Shown: in pieces, positions 1 through 11,767 of the stretch
Numbering within the stretch: the stretch's first letter is position 1
Layout of the letters: every line of letters starts with the position of its first letter
Assembly (NCBI GenBank): GCA_033002965.1
Contig: JAURVB010011141.1
Coordinates: 1-64,000 of the forward strand
Source of the DNA: Piper betle
Lineage: Eukaryota; Streptophyta; Magnoliopsida; Piperales; Piperaceae
Length of the DNA: 64,000 nt
Direction: 5' to 3'
Notes under the pieces: generated by a model
Databases searched by the model: none
What the model was told of the DNA's origin: nothing
What the model saw: only the letters and a program-made list of their open reading frames with translations
Made by a program: the position numbers and the translations under genes

Positions 1-8
1 AGGAAGAT

Positions 9-2900
9 TGTAAAACCCACGATTTGAGTCAGGGTTTTATATTCAGAACCAGTCAGTTCGACCGATATTTTTGAGTCGAGTCAGTTTCAGAACACGTGTA
101 CTGAGCCGACGCCGGTCGCATGTATGAGCAATGAGGGTCATGCGCACCCAAGTATATGATAATAACGTCATGAACACAGCAAAACATAATGAGTTATCAG
201 AATATATGAGAGTATGCCACTTATGTTTTTATTTTATTTTATTTTTATATATAGTGGATCGTAGAATTAATTTTAGGTTGTTTATCACGTTAGGATGCGT
301 TACGGGCAGTTTGGGTGGGTTGATAGTTCTAGAGCATATCATTACAATGTTTGGTGTTTGTTTGATTTTATGGGATTTTCCCGATTTTTATGAATTTTTT
401 AGGATTTAATACGACTTAGTTATTATACTTGACTCGAGCCGAAAACGAGTCAAGTCTTATTTACGAAATTGCCACCCAGTTATTTTTCTCCCCTCCCGAC
501 ATCTTCTTCCTCAAACCCTTGACCTGACGCCGCCCCTGTGCAACGTCACCGCCGCCGTCGTCGACACTGCTCGGCTCGCCGATCGACGCTGCCTACCCCC
601 TCCACGGCATTGCTGTGCCGCCCTGACCAGCCCCGGCCGCTGCCAGTGCCGTCGTGACGCTGGAATCGCCTCGCCTAGCACCGCGAGCTACATTTCGGTG
701 GTGCGTCGCCAGCTTCCGTCGCCGGCGACCAGGCCGGATTTCTTCACCCACCGCCGCTGCTCTGTTTTAGACATTTTCTGGCGAGCCACCGCCTCCGCCG
801 ACCATGTCGACGCCGTAGACGTGTCGGGCTCGCCGAGCCGGTTACAATGGTACCCAATATGACCCCTATCCAGCTAGTAGACATCGCCGGCGATTGCCGT
901 CAGAAAACCGCCGGAGAGGTGCCGGGAAACCATTGAAGCTCGCCGGAAGACCGCCAAAACTTGCCGGAAAACCGGATTCGCTGAAATTCACAGAATCTTT
1001 CACGGAGCTCATCCAGTCGAGCCCGATCGAGCTTCGGATGCCGATGAGCGCCGAATTCGAGTTTCGAGACGCGTGACGAAACCCTAGCAGTCGCTGATTG
1101 TCGACGACAAGAGGTATAATTACCTCTGATTTGATTATTTAAAATTAATGACTGTTAGCACAGCATGATAGGATTGATTGATTGACATGATAAAAGTTCG
1201 AGCATGAAAGAAGTAATGATATGCATGATTTGATTGGTAATGGATGAATGTAAGTGATCTAATGAGGTAGATCGAGTCGGAGCATGATAAGGGATCACGA
1301 CATAAGTTAGAAAAATATAATAAAATTAGTATGAATAGGATGAGTTAGGATTATTTACATTTATGATTATTTGATTGTTGATTGTGATAGATGATTATTA
1401 TGTTGTGTGATATTTATTGAGTTTGATGCATCATTTAGTTAGCGGGCGTTAGTATTTAGTTTTGATGTGTAGGTACGGAGTGGAGCTCGCCGCCTAGGCA
1501 CGATGACATGCTTGGACTTCTACCAGGTCCGTTTAGGACTCGACTCTGTTTTACGCTCTTCTATTGTATGTTTATTTTATTATCTGCAGGACGGGTTAAG
1601 TGGCGTTTTATCGGATCCCACTTAACTCGGGCCATTTAACCGAACAGTTTCCGGATTAATAACCCCTCAGAGGATGATTTCGAAAACAAGATCCACCACA
1701 AGTTGCCTTCGGGCCTATTATATAAATCCCTACCCAGCCCTATATATATATAGTTTTCGCGTTTTCAGTGAGACGAGAGATGGAGAAACCGACTGCACGT
1801 ACCATGAGTGGATGTCGTGACAGTCAAAGCGGGCTCTGGATTAGTGCCAGTAGACTGTTCCATTCCCGAGGGATCCTGACAACTCCGCGTTTGAGTTCCT
1901 CACACCCGGAGAATGTGGAGGTTTACGGGTACTGTTTAGTACAGCGCATGTCCGGACTTGTGGTTCAAAGGGTACTAAAGGCGACTGCCTGAGAGTACTC
2001 GGCCTTCGTGCTCAAGGCCAGGAGAAATATGGAGGTAAGGAGAGGGCTTAGGATTTGAGACCAGAAAAATGAAGTAAGAAAATGTCGAAAGCGGCATCAG
2101 CAGCAGCAGATCAGTAAGTTCGGGATGCTACCGGGTCTGCAGCCCAGTGGCTCCTCAGTAGTGCCCTTCAGAGTGTTCACGTGGAGTATATGATGTTTTC
2201 TTTCATATGAGAGTTTGCTCTCATAGCCAGCTTGTTATAGTTATTTTATTTTCTGGACCAGTAACACTTGTTACTGACGTGTTTTTATACTATATGTAGG
2301 TAACAATTACGAGTTGGAGGAGCCAGTTTGGACGGAGGAGCACTGTTGTCGCTTGCACACATGTCAGTCAATTGAGTGTTTACATTGTGTTTATGATATT
2401 ATTATATGATGTGATTAAATGCTTAAGATATGATGATATGATGTAATTAAGTACTAAGAGATGATGAGATGATGTGAACATGAATAGATTGCACAATGGC
2501 AGCGTAGTGGGTTGAGACCCAAGTTTCAAAATGAGTTACAACATGTTAGATTTTGTATTTTATATGAATGAAATTGTTTGATATATGGTTATATATATAT
2601 TTGCATATGTATATTTGATAGGGTGGCCCCTAATTGCATTTTTAGAGGAAACTCTGTCCGTTATATTTTAAAATTTTTATTAATTTTTATCGGGATTGTC
2701 TTGGTGTGTGCTTTGATTTGCATGTCATTCATGTAGTACCATGTTAGGGTTTGTGCATTCATCCATGCTTGAGAGTTGTATCTTCATCTTAAGACGCCGA
2801 GATTGGATCCGTATGAGTTAGGTTCGGGTTAGCCGACCTAACCGGGACCTGTAGCATACCAGTTTGGTTCATGAGCGTGAACTGGATTTAGGGTGTTATA
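9..2900 (+). mobile_element. Long terminal repeat, copy A (about 2.9 kb)
   Basis: It begins TGTAAAACCC and ends GGGTGTTATA, close to the inverted TGTAACACCC/GGGTGTTACA ends usual for plant LTRs. The same sequence recurs on the opposite strand at 45787-48700 and in altered form at 57086-62843. Inside are a GC-rich block (about 480-1080), a TATA run at 1741-1752 that could be the LTR promoter, and no reverse transcriptase, integrase or gag frame. The eight bases before it (AGGAAGAT) are purine-rich like a polypurine tract, and no matching 5-bp target duplication is seen at its right end. Copy A may therefore be the 3' LTR of an element lying mostly left of the window. Assignment to Ty3/gypsy is inferred from LTR size and termini only. 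Confidence 0.7.
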
Positions 2901-3402
2901 GTTGATTCAGTTAATCAATTTAACACTCGTCTAGCTTGAATTGATCAAACATTTATTTTTATGCTTACTTTTGAATATTGGTCAAGTATATATTTATTAA
3001 AGAGAGTATTTAGATTGAGTTGGTATACACAGCGTGTATCAAATATGATAAATATTTTTTAAAGTAATTATGTTTATCAAATTACAACGGTTGTCAAATG
3101 ACAAATTTGAAACCCAAAATCCCACATTAGAGAGTGAAGGAAAATTTTTGTAATTGAAATTTTATTTGTAAATTTTTTTCCTCAAAGCATTTATTAATGA
3201 AAAGTTAATTTGTATCATTTTCTCTATGAATTTTGTATTAAATAATTAATTTAATTGCTGATATGTTTTAATGACATGTACGTCTTGATGTCACCACAAA
3301 CTCTAAGACTTCCATCACATAAGCCATTAATGAGCCAAACGTGTGTCATAATTTTGCTCAAACAACTATCAATTATTTTCTCATTATCAAAATTGGTTAA
3401 AA

Positions 3403-3443
<41 letters not shown>

Positions 3444-5346
3444 ATGATGAATGTATTTTATTTCTTCGATTGTGCTCGCCTTAATTAACCACCGTTTAGA
3501 TTTTGGGTGTTATCTTTGTTGATATCATTTTTATTTAAATGTAAATTATATATAGTTTGGTCACCCTCTAATTATTGTTTGTTAAGGGCATTAATTAAAA
3601 ATTATACAAGATGTCGTGCTATGCACGATCTATATTAGGTAAATTTTAATTTTATATATTAATTCATCATTAAATATAGAAATAAACTGTAATAATTTAA
3701 TATCTTTAATATAAATTGCAATTGACTTTAAATATATATTATATTTGAAAGAAAAGATGAATTATAATTATTTAAATTTTTAATGATATTTTTCAAATAA
3801 TTAGACAAACTTCCGTTAATAAAAAGTTAGAAGTTGACATTACTTAGAAGTCGAGGTTGGCTGGGTTCAAACCCATTCACTTCTATTATGAAAAGTTAAT
3901 TTATTATTATTATTTTTAAAAATTGAGATTAGTGAGATTCATACTTATAATCCTTTACAAAAATTATTTTGATAATATTTTAAAATTTTTAATATTTTAA
4001 TTAGTTAATTCTCCCGTTTTAGCCTGAGGCTATTATTAAGTTCTATTTTTATTATTAATAAATAATAATAATAATAATAGATATAAAAATACTTTATCGT
4101 AACCAACTTGGGCAGATTCTTACTCTCACGAATGAGCGATTATTATTTTACCGAGTTTAGTTTCGCACGTGACCAATTTTATTTCTAATAAAATAATGTA
4201 CAACTTAGAACTTTTGTAACTTAGGACATATTATCCATTGACAATAAAACATGACAAAATCAATATTTCATATTTTATGTATACATTTTTTATTCTTTTT
4301 CACATTTAATTAATTTTAGGAACGTGAAGGTTAATTTTCATGTTTTTTTCAAGATAATTTTTTCTTGTGTTTTTTCTCTTGTATTAAACAAGCCATGTCA
4401 TTTTTTTAATAAAAAAAGGTATTTCATTCCTAGTAATTTTTGTTGCCCGCCTGAGACCCTCTCGTGGGGCCCATCCACCGCCGTAACGAAGTAATTTTCC
4501 CTGCGGTGGGCAGACCGCTTGCGCCCCTAACACCGGAGCTTGTTCATCCTTTAGATTTGGCTCACGTTAGATCTCGATCGTCCAAAAATTTTCAATACCG
4601 TCGACACCTATTATTCTGGTGATAAGCAGGTATGTTAAATGGTGGGAAAATATTAAATGTAGGCCTTTGGATGAATATTCTAACGGTCAAGATTGACGTG
4701 CGTTGGGTGGGTTCAGGTAAACCAACCGCAGGAACCGTAGTCCTCGTGGACCCACATTCATTGATGAAATGATTCCCCAGAAAACATCACTCCCATTCAC
4801 GTGTCGACAAACTTGACCGTGACGTCACCGCGATTCAAAATTTCAGAGTCGCTTCTCGAATATAATCCTACCCGTCGATCTTAGGATGTCCCCCGCCGAT
4901 CAGATCGGACGGTTGATATCATCCTGAATCAAGTATATTTGAATTTTTTGTTATAGAATTTTCAGGTGCCATGTGCAGCAGTTGGCACGCAGGAATCGCA
5001 TCTGCCAACTAAACATTCATTGTTCACTTTATTTACATAAACGCCATTACTATTTTTTATAGGATGTTATTGGTTAAGTCAGCCATCTACAAGTATACTT
5101 TTTATTTTAAGTAATGTAATGGGTTCCAAATTAAAAAATTACATTGATAAATGCAGCAATAAATAATAATAAATATTATAAATTTTCAACATAAACTAAT
5201 GTTTATAACATGTTCATCTTAATTATTAAAGCTATTATAATAAAAATTAATTTCAAAATATCTATTAACTTGTATATTTTTAAAATTCTAAAAATATATT
5301 ATACTAATGTCAAAATAAGATAAAATTTTATCAACTTCTTATTTAA
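2901..5346. other. Intergenic, AT-rich; no gene seen
   Basis: It holds no supportable coding region. There is a (TA)n microsatellite at 3405-3439. A GC-richer island at about 4440-4960 carries a G-box (CACGTG, 4798-4803) and a palindromic TGACGTCA (4820-4827). That island looks like an orphan promoter or transposon remnant. Confidence 0.6.
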
Positions 5347-5938
5347 AGATGTGGGATAAGATCGTGTTTATAAGTATAAATGTACTATATATCTTTAAAC
5401 TAGGTTAATTATTTTTAGAGATAACTTAGCATATTATTTTGTACTTTAAATCGAGTCATTATAAATAATATCAAAGCCACTTAGTTTTATGTTAGATAAT
5501 ATCAAAACATTTTGATTCTGTGTTAGATGTTGGGCTAAATTATAAACTATAGACGTTGGCTAAGTTGTTGAGCTGCTTTGTTTTGTGTTAGTTGACTATG
5601 TTGTGGACTATGAATGTTAACTAAGTTGATTGGTCAAGGGTCAAAGAAGGCCGTGGGTCGGAACTGACAACAGGTCAAATATAAGAATTTTATGGAACTA
5701 AATTTTTAAGGTCGATAGATTATAATACCCAAAATGTAAAAATTTTGGAGACAAAATTTCTTCGGGTGGGTGAATTGGGTTAATTAGAATCATTTAAATT
5801 AATTTCATATTTAATACCTAATGAGATAAGATCATATTTATAAGTACAAAATGTAATGTATATTTTTAAACTTAGTTAATAAATTTTAAATAGATAACTT
5901 TAGCTTATTATGTTGTACTCTAAGCCGAGTCGTTATAG
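5347..5938 (+). mobile_element. Probable TRIM (miniature LTR retrotransposon)
   Basis: Two direct repeats of about 120 bp lie at 5347-5464 and 5819-5938. Both carry GATAAGATC..TTTATAAGTA near the start and CGAGTC(A/G)TTATA or a close variant at the end. Directly after the first repeat, TAATATCAAAGCCA (5466-5479) resembles the primer-binding site complementary to initiator tRNA-Met (TGGTATCAGAGC), with a few changes. The internal part is about 350 bp without coding capacity. Short LTRs, a tRNA-Met primer site and a total under 1 kb define the TRIM class; the copy is old and diverged. Confidence 0.5.
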
Positions 5939-8354
5939 TGATTATATTATAAACAAGTACGTTTTTAAGTATGTTGTTTTCAAATTTGTTTTGGCATTTT
6001 AAATAAGCAGCTTGTGTATTTTCTACATAACGCCTAATGGTTTAAGTTCAACGAAGTTTCACTAAATTTTGCAGCAACTATAACGTTAAATTTAAAGAGG
6101 TGGTTTTATTGTGTATGATTATCTAAACAATTTATTAAATCCAATTCCAAAATTATCACTTAAGCTGCCCATAAATAAAAACAACCATTTTTAAAAGTTG
6201 GGTGGATCATGTCATTATAAGACGAACAAATACATTTTTACGTAATACACAGTTGCCCAATGGAGACGGAACTCTGCATTAAATTAAAAGAAATTATTAT
6301 TATTTTATTATTTTATTGGTAAGCAAACCACTAATTTTTTAATTGATTATAACTTGTAAGAGAGAAAAGTTTTATCATTAACTTTTGTATATGTCATTTT
6401 ATTATATTTAGAAAAAAATCCTTATATAGCGGCCATTTGAACTTCTAATAAGAATTTTCTCGTAGTATTATAACTGGCAAAATAGCCCATACCCTCCACT
6501 GATTTTTTCATAACACTACAATTATAAATAATCTATATGCTTTTACTAATGAGAAAATTTTGATATGTTGGTTCATGCAACCTTTCTAAATAAATAAACC
6601 GACAAGTCATGGAAAACAATGCCCGGAGCTATAAAAAAAACTATTGCATTGACAAATTTAAACCACCAAATCGTTCAAGAAAATAATTACAAAACCATAC
6701 TGGTACATAATTTGGTTTAATTATTTACAAACGAACCCCACACAGAATTGAACCAAGAGGCTTGACTTTCACACTCATTTAGTAATATATTTGTTTTATT
6801 TTTTAAAAAGATGTTTGGTACTCTAATAGCTTGAAAATATTATAAAAAGGTATATGAATTGACACCAATAATAGTATAGTGAGGACTTGCACTGGTACAT
6901 GAATCGATGAGACCCATAACAAACAACTCTATCTATTTTAATAGTGTATTAAAAATCAGCACTTAATTTATACTCCTTGGCTACTAAAAATCCAAAACAA
7001 CTGCTTGCCGTTTATTGGTAGTCCAATTATAATTTACATGAAATTTTTGGCATCATTTTTATTTGTTAAAATTAAAACAGGCAAATAAAAAAAATAATTC
7101 TAATAGTAATTAGAAGAAAGGTGAATTTTTTAATTTAACCGGGATTAAAGTAGTTCTAAAAGTTGAAGGTTCAATTTTAAGTAATATTTCATTTTTTCTA
7201 AGTTTAAATTTCATAAATCATATCCTGTTTTAAACACTAAACACCTATTTTTTAATAACTCAAATGACTTAAACACACGTCTCATTTTGCCCGATTTTTA
7301 TTGACCAAACCATACTTCCAATGTCCGATTTGATTCTCAAAACCTTGTAAGTGTTCGAATGACCACTTTTACTTAATTACAAAATTTCATCGATCAATTC
7401 ACCGTTTTAATATTAATTCAAATTATTAAAAATCCAACCGACGAAATACTCACCCTTACCTAACCTTAAAATTTGATCGGCCCATTCACATTACTAATAT
7501 CCAGGTTTAATTTATCCAAACCTAAACCTAAACTTAAACTTAAACCTATCATTTATGTCACGCTTTACAAATTTGCCATTTTAATTTGGGAGCAGCACAT
7601 TTCAGTGGCAGAGACGAAATTAGTGTAAAAAACAAGGGCAATCACAGATAACTCGAGCTTGCTTGTTGGGCAGTGAAAGAAGAGGGGAGCAGAGCGAAGG
7701 AAGCATCACTTCTTCGCCATCATCAAAAAATCCCAAATCCGTGGCTTCGACGCCATTAAAACCTCCGATCAAGCTCCAACCTTTGGCTCCTGCCCTACCC
7801 CCTTCGCCCGCGGTTACGCTGCCGTAGCGGCGGCGGAGTGGCCGTGGAGGAGACTCACAAGGGAACAGGTTTTTTTTTGGGCGGGAAAACGGCCGCATTC
7901 TGGCATTTTCAGACGAGGCGGCAGGCGGCAGGCGGCGGCGGGGAAGGTTTGCACATTTAGTGCGGCGAGGGGTTGGTCGTTGGGGAGCTTCATAAAGTTG
8001 CCGTTTTTGGCCTTTTCGATTTCGGGGGAGGTTTGTGGGGTTGGAGCTGGTTGGGTATGCCTTCTGAGTCTCTCTTTTTGGTCTTTTTGGATCATCTTTT
8101 AGTAATGGCGGATTGAGCTCCAAGAGCTGGCTACTGTTTTTGCTTTGATTATCGGTTTTGCATCGGAAGGCTGCGGTGATTGTTGCTTGCGTGCGACCTT
8201 TTTCATATATGGTAATGGCGGATAACTTGCTGTAAAGGCGCTTGCTTTGCTCTTGCAACTCCGGTTTTCAGTCGGGGAAGTGTCAGATCTGGGTTTTCTT
8301 TTCGATGGGCGGTATTCGTGCGTTGCTCTCAGGTGATTTTGCTTGGGGGCTGCC
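5939..8354. other. Intergenic, then 5' region of the 8.36-kb gene
   Basis: 5939-7600 is AT-rich with nothing recognisable. From about 7600 to 8354 the sequence becomes GC-rich, with GA- and G-rich tracts on the + strand. This is consistent with the promoter and 5' UTR (possibly with a leader intron) of the following gene. Open frames here on the minus strand match no family I recognise and are treated as chance. Confidence 0.4.
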
Positions 8355-11300
8355 ATGAATCGTAGCTTTAGGATGCAAGAGCAGCAAATGGCGCAGGCGT
8401 CTCTGCAACAGAGGAGGAAGGAGCTTGGGGTCGGCGATGAAGGAGAAGGAGGAGGAGCTGGCTTTGTTCCTCGAAATGCGAAAACGCGAGAAGGAACGCA
8501 GTAGCATGCTGCTTCTTCAGAGCCCCGACGAGCTCGAGACTCCTTTGGGTATAATTTTTATTTTGTTTGGCGAGTTCAAACTTTTTCATTTATTGCTAAT
8601 AAAATTTTGAAGTATAACGGGGAAGAAGATGCAAATAGTTGGTTTGATTTTTTGGTTAACGTTGCTTGATTGCAGCTATTATTCTGGTTAGAACTCTGAA
8701 GCTAATATTTACTATGCTGTTCATTTTGCGGTAGTTGTGGGTTGTGACATGCATGCTTGTGCACTCAGCCGTTTCTCATAATATATATGCTTTTCTGATG
8801 TATTTTGGCGTTTCAGCTTCCCATGTTGGTATATTGTACAATATTTATCTGATGGAATTAGTTTAGTTAGTTCCTGCGAACAAAATTTTTACACAATTCA
8901 GTGGGCAGCTGCTCAAATGTTGCTTTCTCTCTTACGTTTTTCTTCTTTTATTGAAATTGAAAATAGGATAATCGGAGATTTGTATTTACGTTCATTGAGT
9001 TATGTACTTGTTTGACTGTTTAACTTTCCTTATAACTTTGCAGTAGTTTTTATTTTTTGTTTGTTTTGCTTTCTGTTTTTTGGGCTTGGATGGGACTCGA
9101 TCAGTTGTGCAATCTGAATGTACTTATTTTGAGATGTTACTTAGTAGGTTTTGTTCTGTGATAAATGATTTCCTGTAAGGTCATGTCCGATTGCTTATCT
9201 ATGTAGGGTCAAAAGTTGGTAGTTCTCCCCTATACAAGATCACATCACCTCCCCCACGGAAAACAGCAGCTGACGAATTTCTAAACTCCGAGGGCGATAA
9301 AAATGACTATGATTGGTATCATGTTTCATAACCCTTTTCTGCTCCCTGTATTCTCTACGAATATCTCAACTATTACTTAGATATTTATAAACATCCTCTC
9401 AGGTGACAAGCATCATTTTCTCTTTTTGTTATATCTTTTTTTCCTGTATTTCTCTAAAGCTTTTCTTTATTGTCTTCTCTTGTTGAGAATTTTCGAAGAT
9501 TGAAAAGTGTGCATGACATGAGGTTTAAATGGGAAAGGACTAATGGCTCCAAGTTTGTTGTACAAATATAAACGTGTATGACCATTACAGTTTGTATTGA
9601 ATGACGGGGTGCAAGTATACTGTTTTTTTAAACAGTTTTAAAAAGGTTTGTGCAAATATTTTGTTTTTTAAGTAACTTACAGTTTTTTTAGAAGGATTGA
9701 ACTGCCGATAATTTGGAAGGTTTATTGCTTCATTGTGTTAAGAAATTTGAGCGACTTCTTTGTTTCATATAGGATCAAATTCCTAGAGAGCTATGAAATG
9801 GGATGCTGTTTCCTCTTACAGTTTGAATCTCCTTGCCTTATTCCTCTAATTCACACTTTTTTAGAAGTTGTTTGGTGTGCCTTTCATCTCGCTGAACATT
9901 TCAATGTATCATTTGTGCATAATAAGTATCCGAAAATGCAACAAGAAGTCTTCATTATATAACGAGACTACATATGTAGATTTTTATGCAACTCTAAATT
10001 GAGGTCGTATATAATAATACATTTTACATTGTCTGGTTAATAGTTGTAAACTTTTTTCTTTTCTTTACAGATTCTCAAAACTACCACCTTCAAAAATAAG
10101 GTCTAAATAAGCCTATTTGACGATAAAAATCTTCTATTCTTTGTAGGCTTCTTACTCCACCTGGTACACCACTTTTCCCATCCTTGGATACAGAATCAAA
10201 TAAAGTTACCGTTATGAATCAAATAGGAACTCCAAAGGCTCGCCAAGCTGCACTGAAATCAAGAGTAAGTGTTGTCATTTATGTGGTGACTTAATGATGC
10301 TGTCATATGTCTCATCTTTCCTTTTTCTTTTTGGTATTATGCTTTAGTTTATCTAACATGTATGCCCCTCAGTTTCAGTAGTATATCTTCTCTAGGATGT
10401 TTTTTTGGGCTGCTTCATGCTGATAATATTTGCTTAACCTCTAGCTATTTTGTGCAGCTATCAAATCCACAGCCAGAGCCTGCTTATAGAGTAACTTCAT
10501 TGCCCAGGCCAACATCCTCATCTAGTCTGCATTCGACTAATTCAGTTGTGCGAAGACCGTCATCATCAGGAGGCCCTGCTTCGGCTAAATCTTCCCGTCC
10601 ATCAACCCCAACAAGTCGACCTGTTCTACCTGCCGCATCTAGACCTTCTCGATCTTCAACACCAACTTCACGGCCTACTCTCACTTCATCCAAAACTGCT
10701 TCTGTGGCAAAACCGACAACTTCTCTGGTTAAACCATCCACAGGTCCACCTAGATCATCTACGCCTACATCGCGACCAACTGTGCCTGCTACCAGATCTG
10801 CCTCAAGGTCATCTACTCCAACAAGAAGGCCAGCAACTCCATCCAATATAACCACTGCGTCAGCTGCACCTGCTCGATCCTCGGTTTCTAAAACTGCTCC
10901 TCCAAAAGTACTGTGCCAGCGCGAGGAACTTCTCCAACTGTTAAATCAAGACCATGGAAGCCATCAGATATGCCTGGTTTCTCCCTAGATGCTCCGCCAA
11001 ATCTAAGAACATCAATGCCTCAAAGGCCCCTTTCAGCATCAAGGGGAAGGCCTGGAGCTCCTAGTTCTCGTTCATCATCCGTCGAGCCTGTTCCAAATGG
11101 TAGACTAAGAAGGCAATCCTGCTCTCCGTTAAGAGGGCGTGCACCAAATGGAATCATGAATGGGCCAGGTTCTTACTCCTCTACAACACGTGCACATTCA
11201 AATGGCAGCAACAGTCCTAGTCCAGTTGTAATTGGCTCAAAGATGGTTGAAAGGGTGATAAATATGAGAAAGTTGCCTCCTCCTAAACGGGATGACCATC

Positions 11301-11767
11301 AAAGTTTATCTAGCAATCTAGCTGGTAAATCATCTTCATCTCCTGATAGCTCTGGATTTGGCAGGACTCTGTCAAAGAAATCACTTGACATGGCTCTAAG
11401 GCACATGGTACTTTTCCTTCAGTTTTTCCCTTGGTTGTGTTACAAAACAAAAACTGCATCCTTTTATTTTTTATATCCTTCTCTATTTTCTTATGTTGTT
11501 TTCTTGGTTCAGGACGTACGAAGCATTCCTGGTAGTTTACGTCCATTGATGACAAATATCCCAGCTTCATCAGTCTACAGTGTCAGATCAGGCCCTAGAA
11601 GCAGAGCTATAAGTGTTTCGGACTCTCCGCTTGCTACGAGTAGCAATTGCAGCTCAGAGCAGAGTGTTAGCAATCGTCTCCAATGTATGGAGGGATTAGA
11701 AACTGTAGATGACATAGGTAGCGAGAGAGGCATTCTCTCCTCCCACTCAAGTCCACGCCTGAGGTGA
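8355..11767 (+). CDS. Basic Ser/Pro-rich protein (BPP/FLO11-like family), two frame breaks
   Basis: Exons 8355-8548, 9207-9315, 10147-10264, 10458-11407 and 11513-11767, all GT-AG, give about 541 codons. The order is: N-terminus MNRSFRMQEQQMAQ; charged helix MKEKEEELALFLEMRKREKER; a conserved block ending DYDW-LLTPPGTPLFPSL; a long SSTPTSRP-type Ser/Thr/Pro repeat; and a C-terminal block with LRPLMTNIPASSVYSVRSGP. This matches plant 'flocculation FLO11-like' or basic proline-rich proteins, some described as microtubule-associated (family knowledge, not shown here). Two breaks: GGGG at 8427-8430 puts the N-terminus one base out of frame with the helix, and an A-run at about 10901-10904 is one base short, shifting the C-terminal third. 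As read, the first ATG stops in exon 1. Both breaks sit in homopolymers, so assembly error is as likely as decay. Confidence 0.8.

Noticed and set aside
7620..8258. 212-codon open frame on the minus strand
   Set aside because: No recognisable domain or typical composition. It overlaps the GC-rich leader of the plus-strand gene and is best explained as a chance antisense frame.
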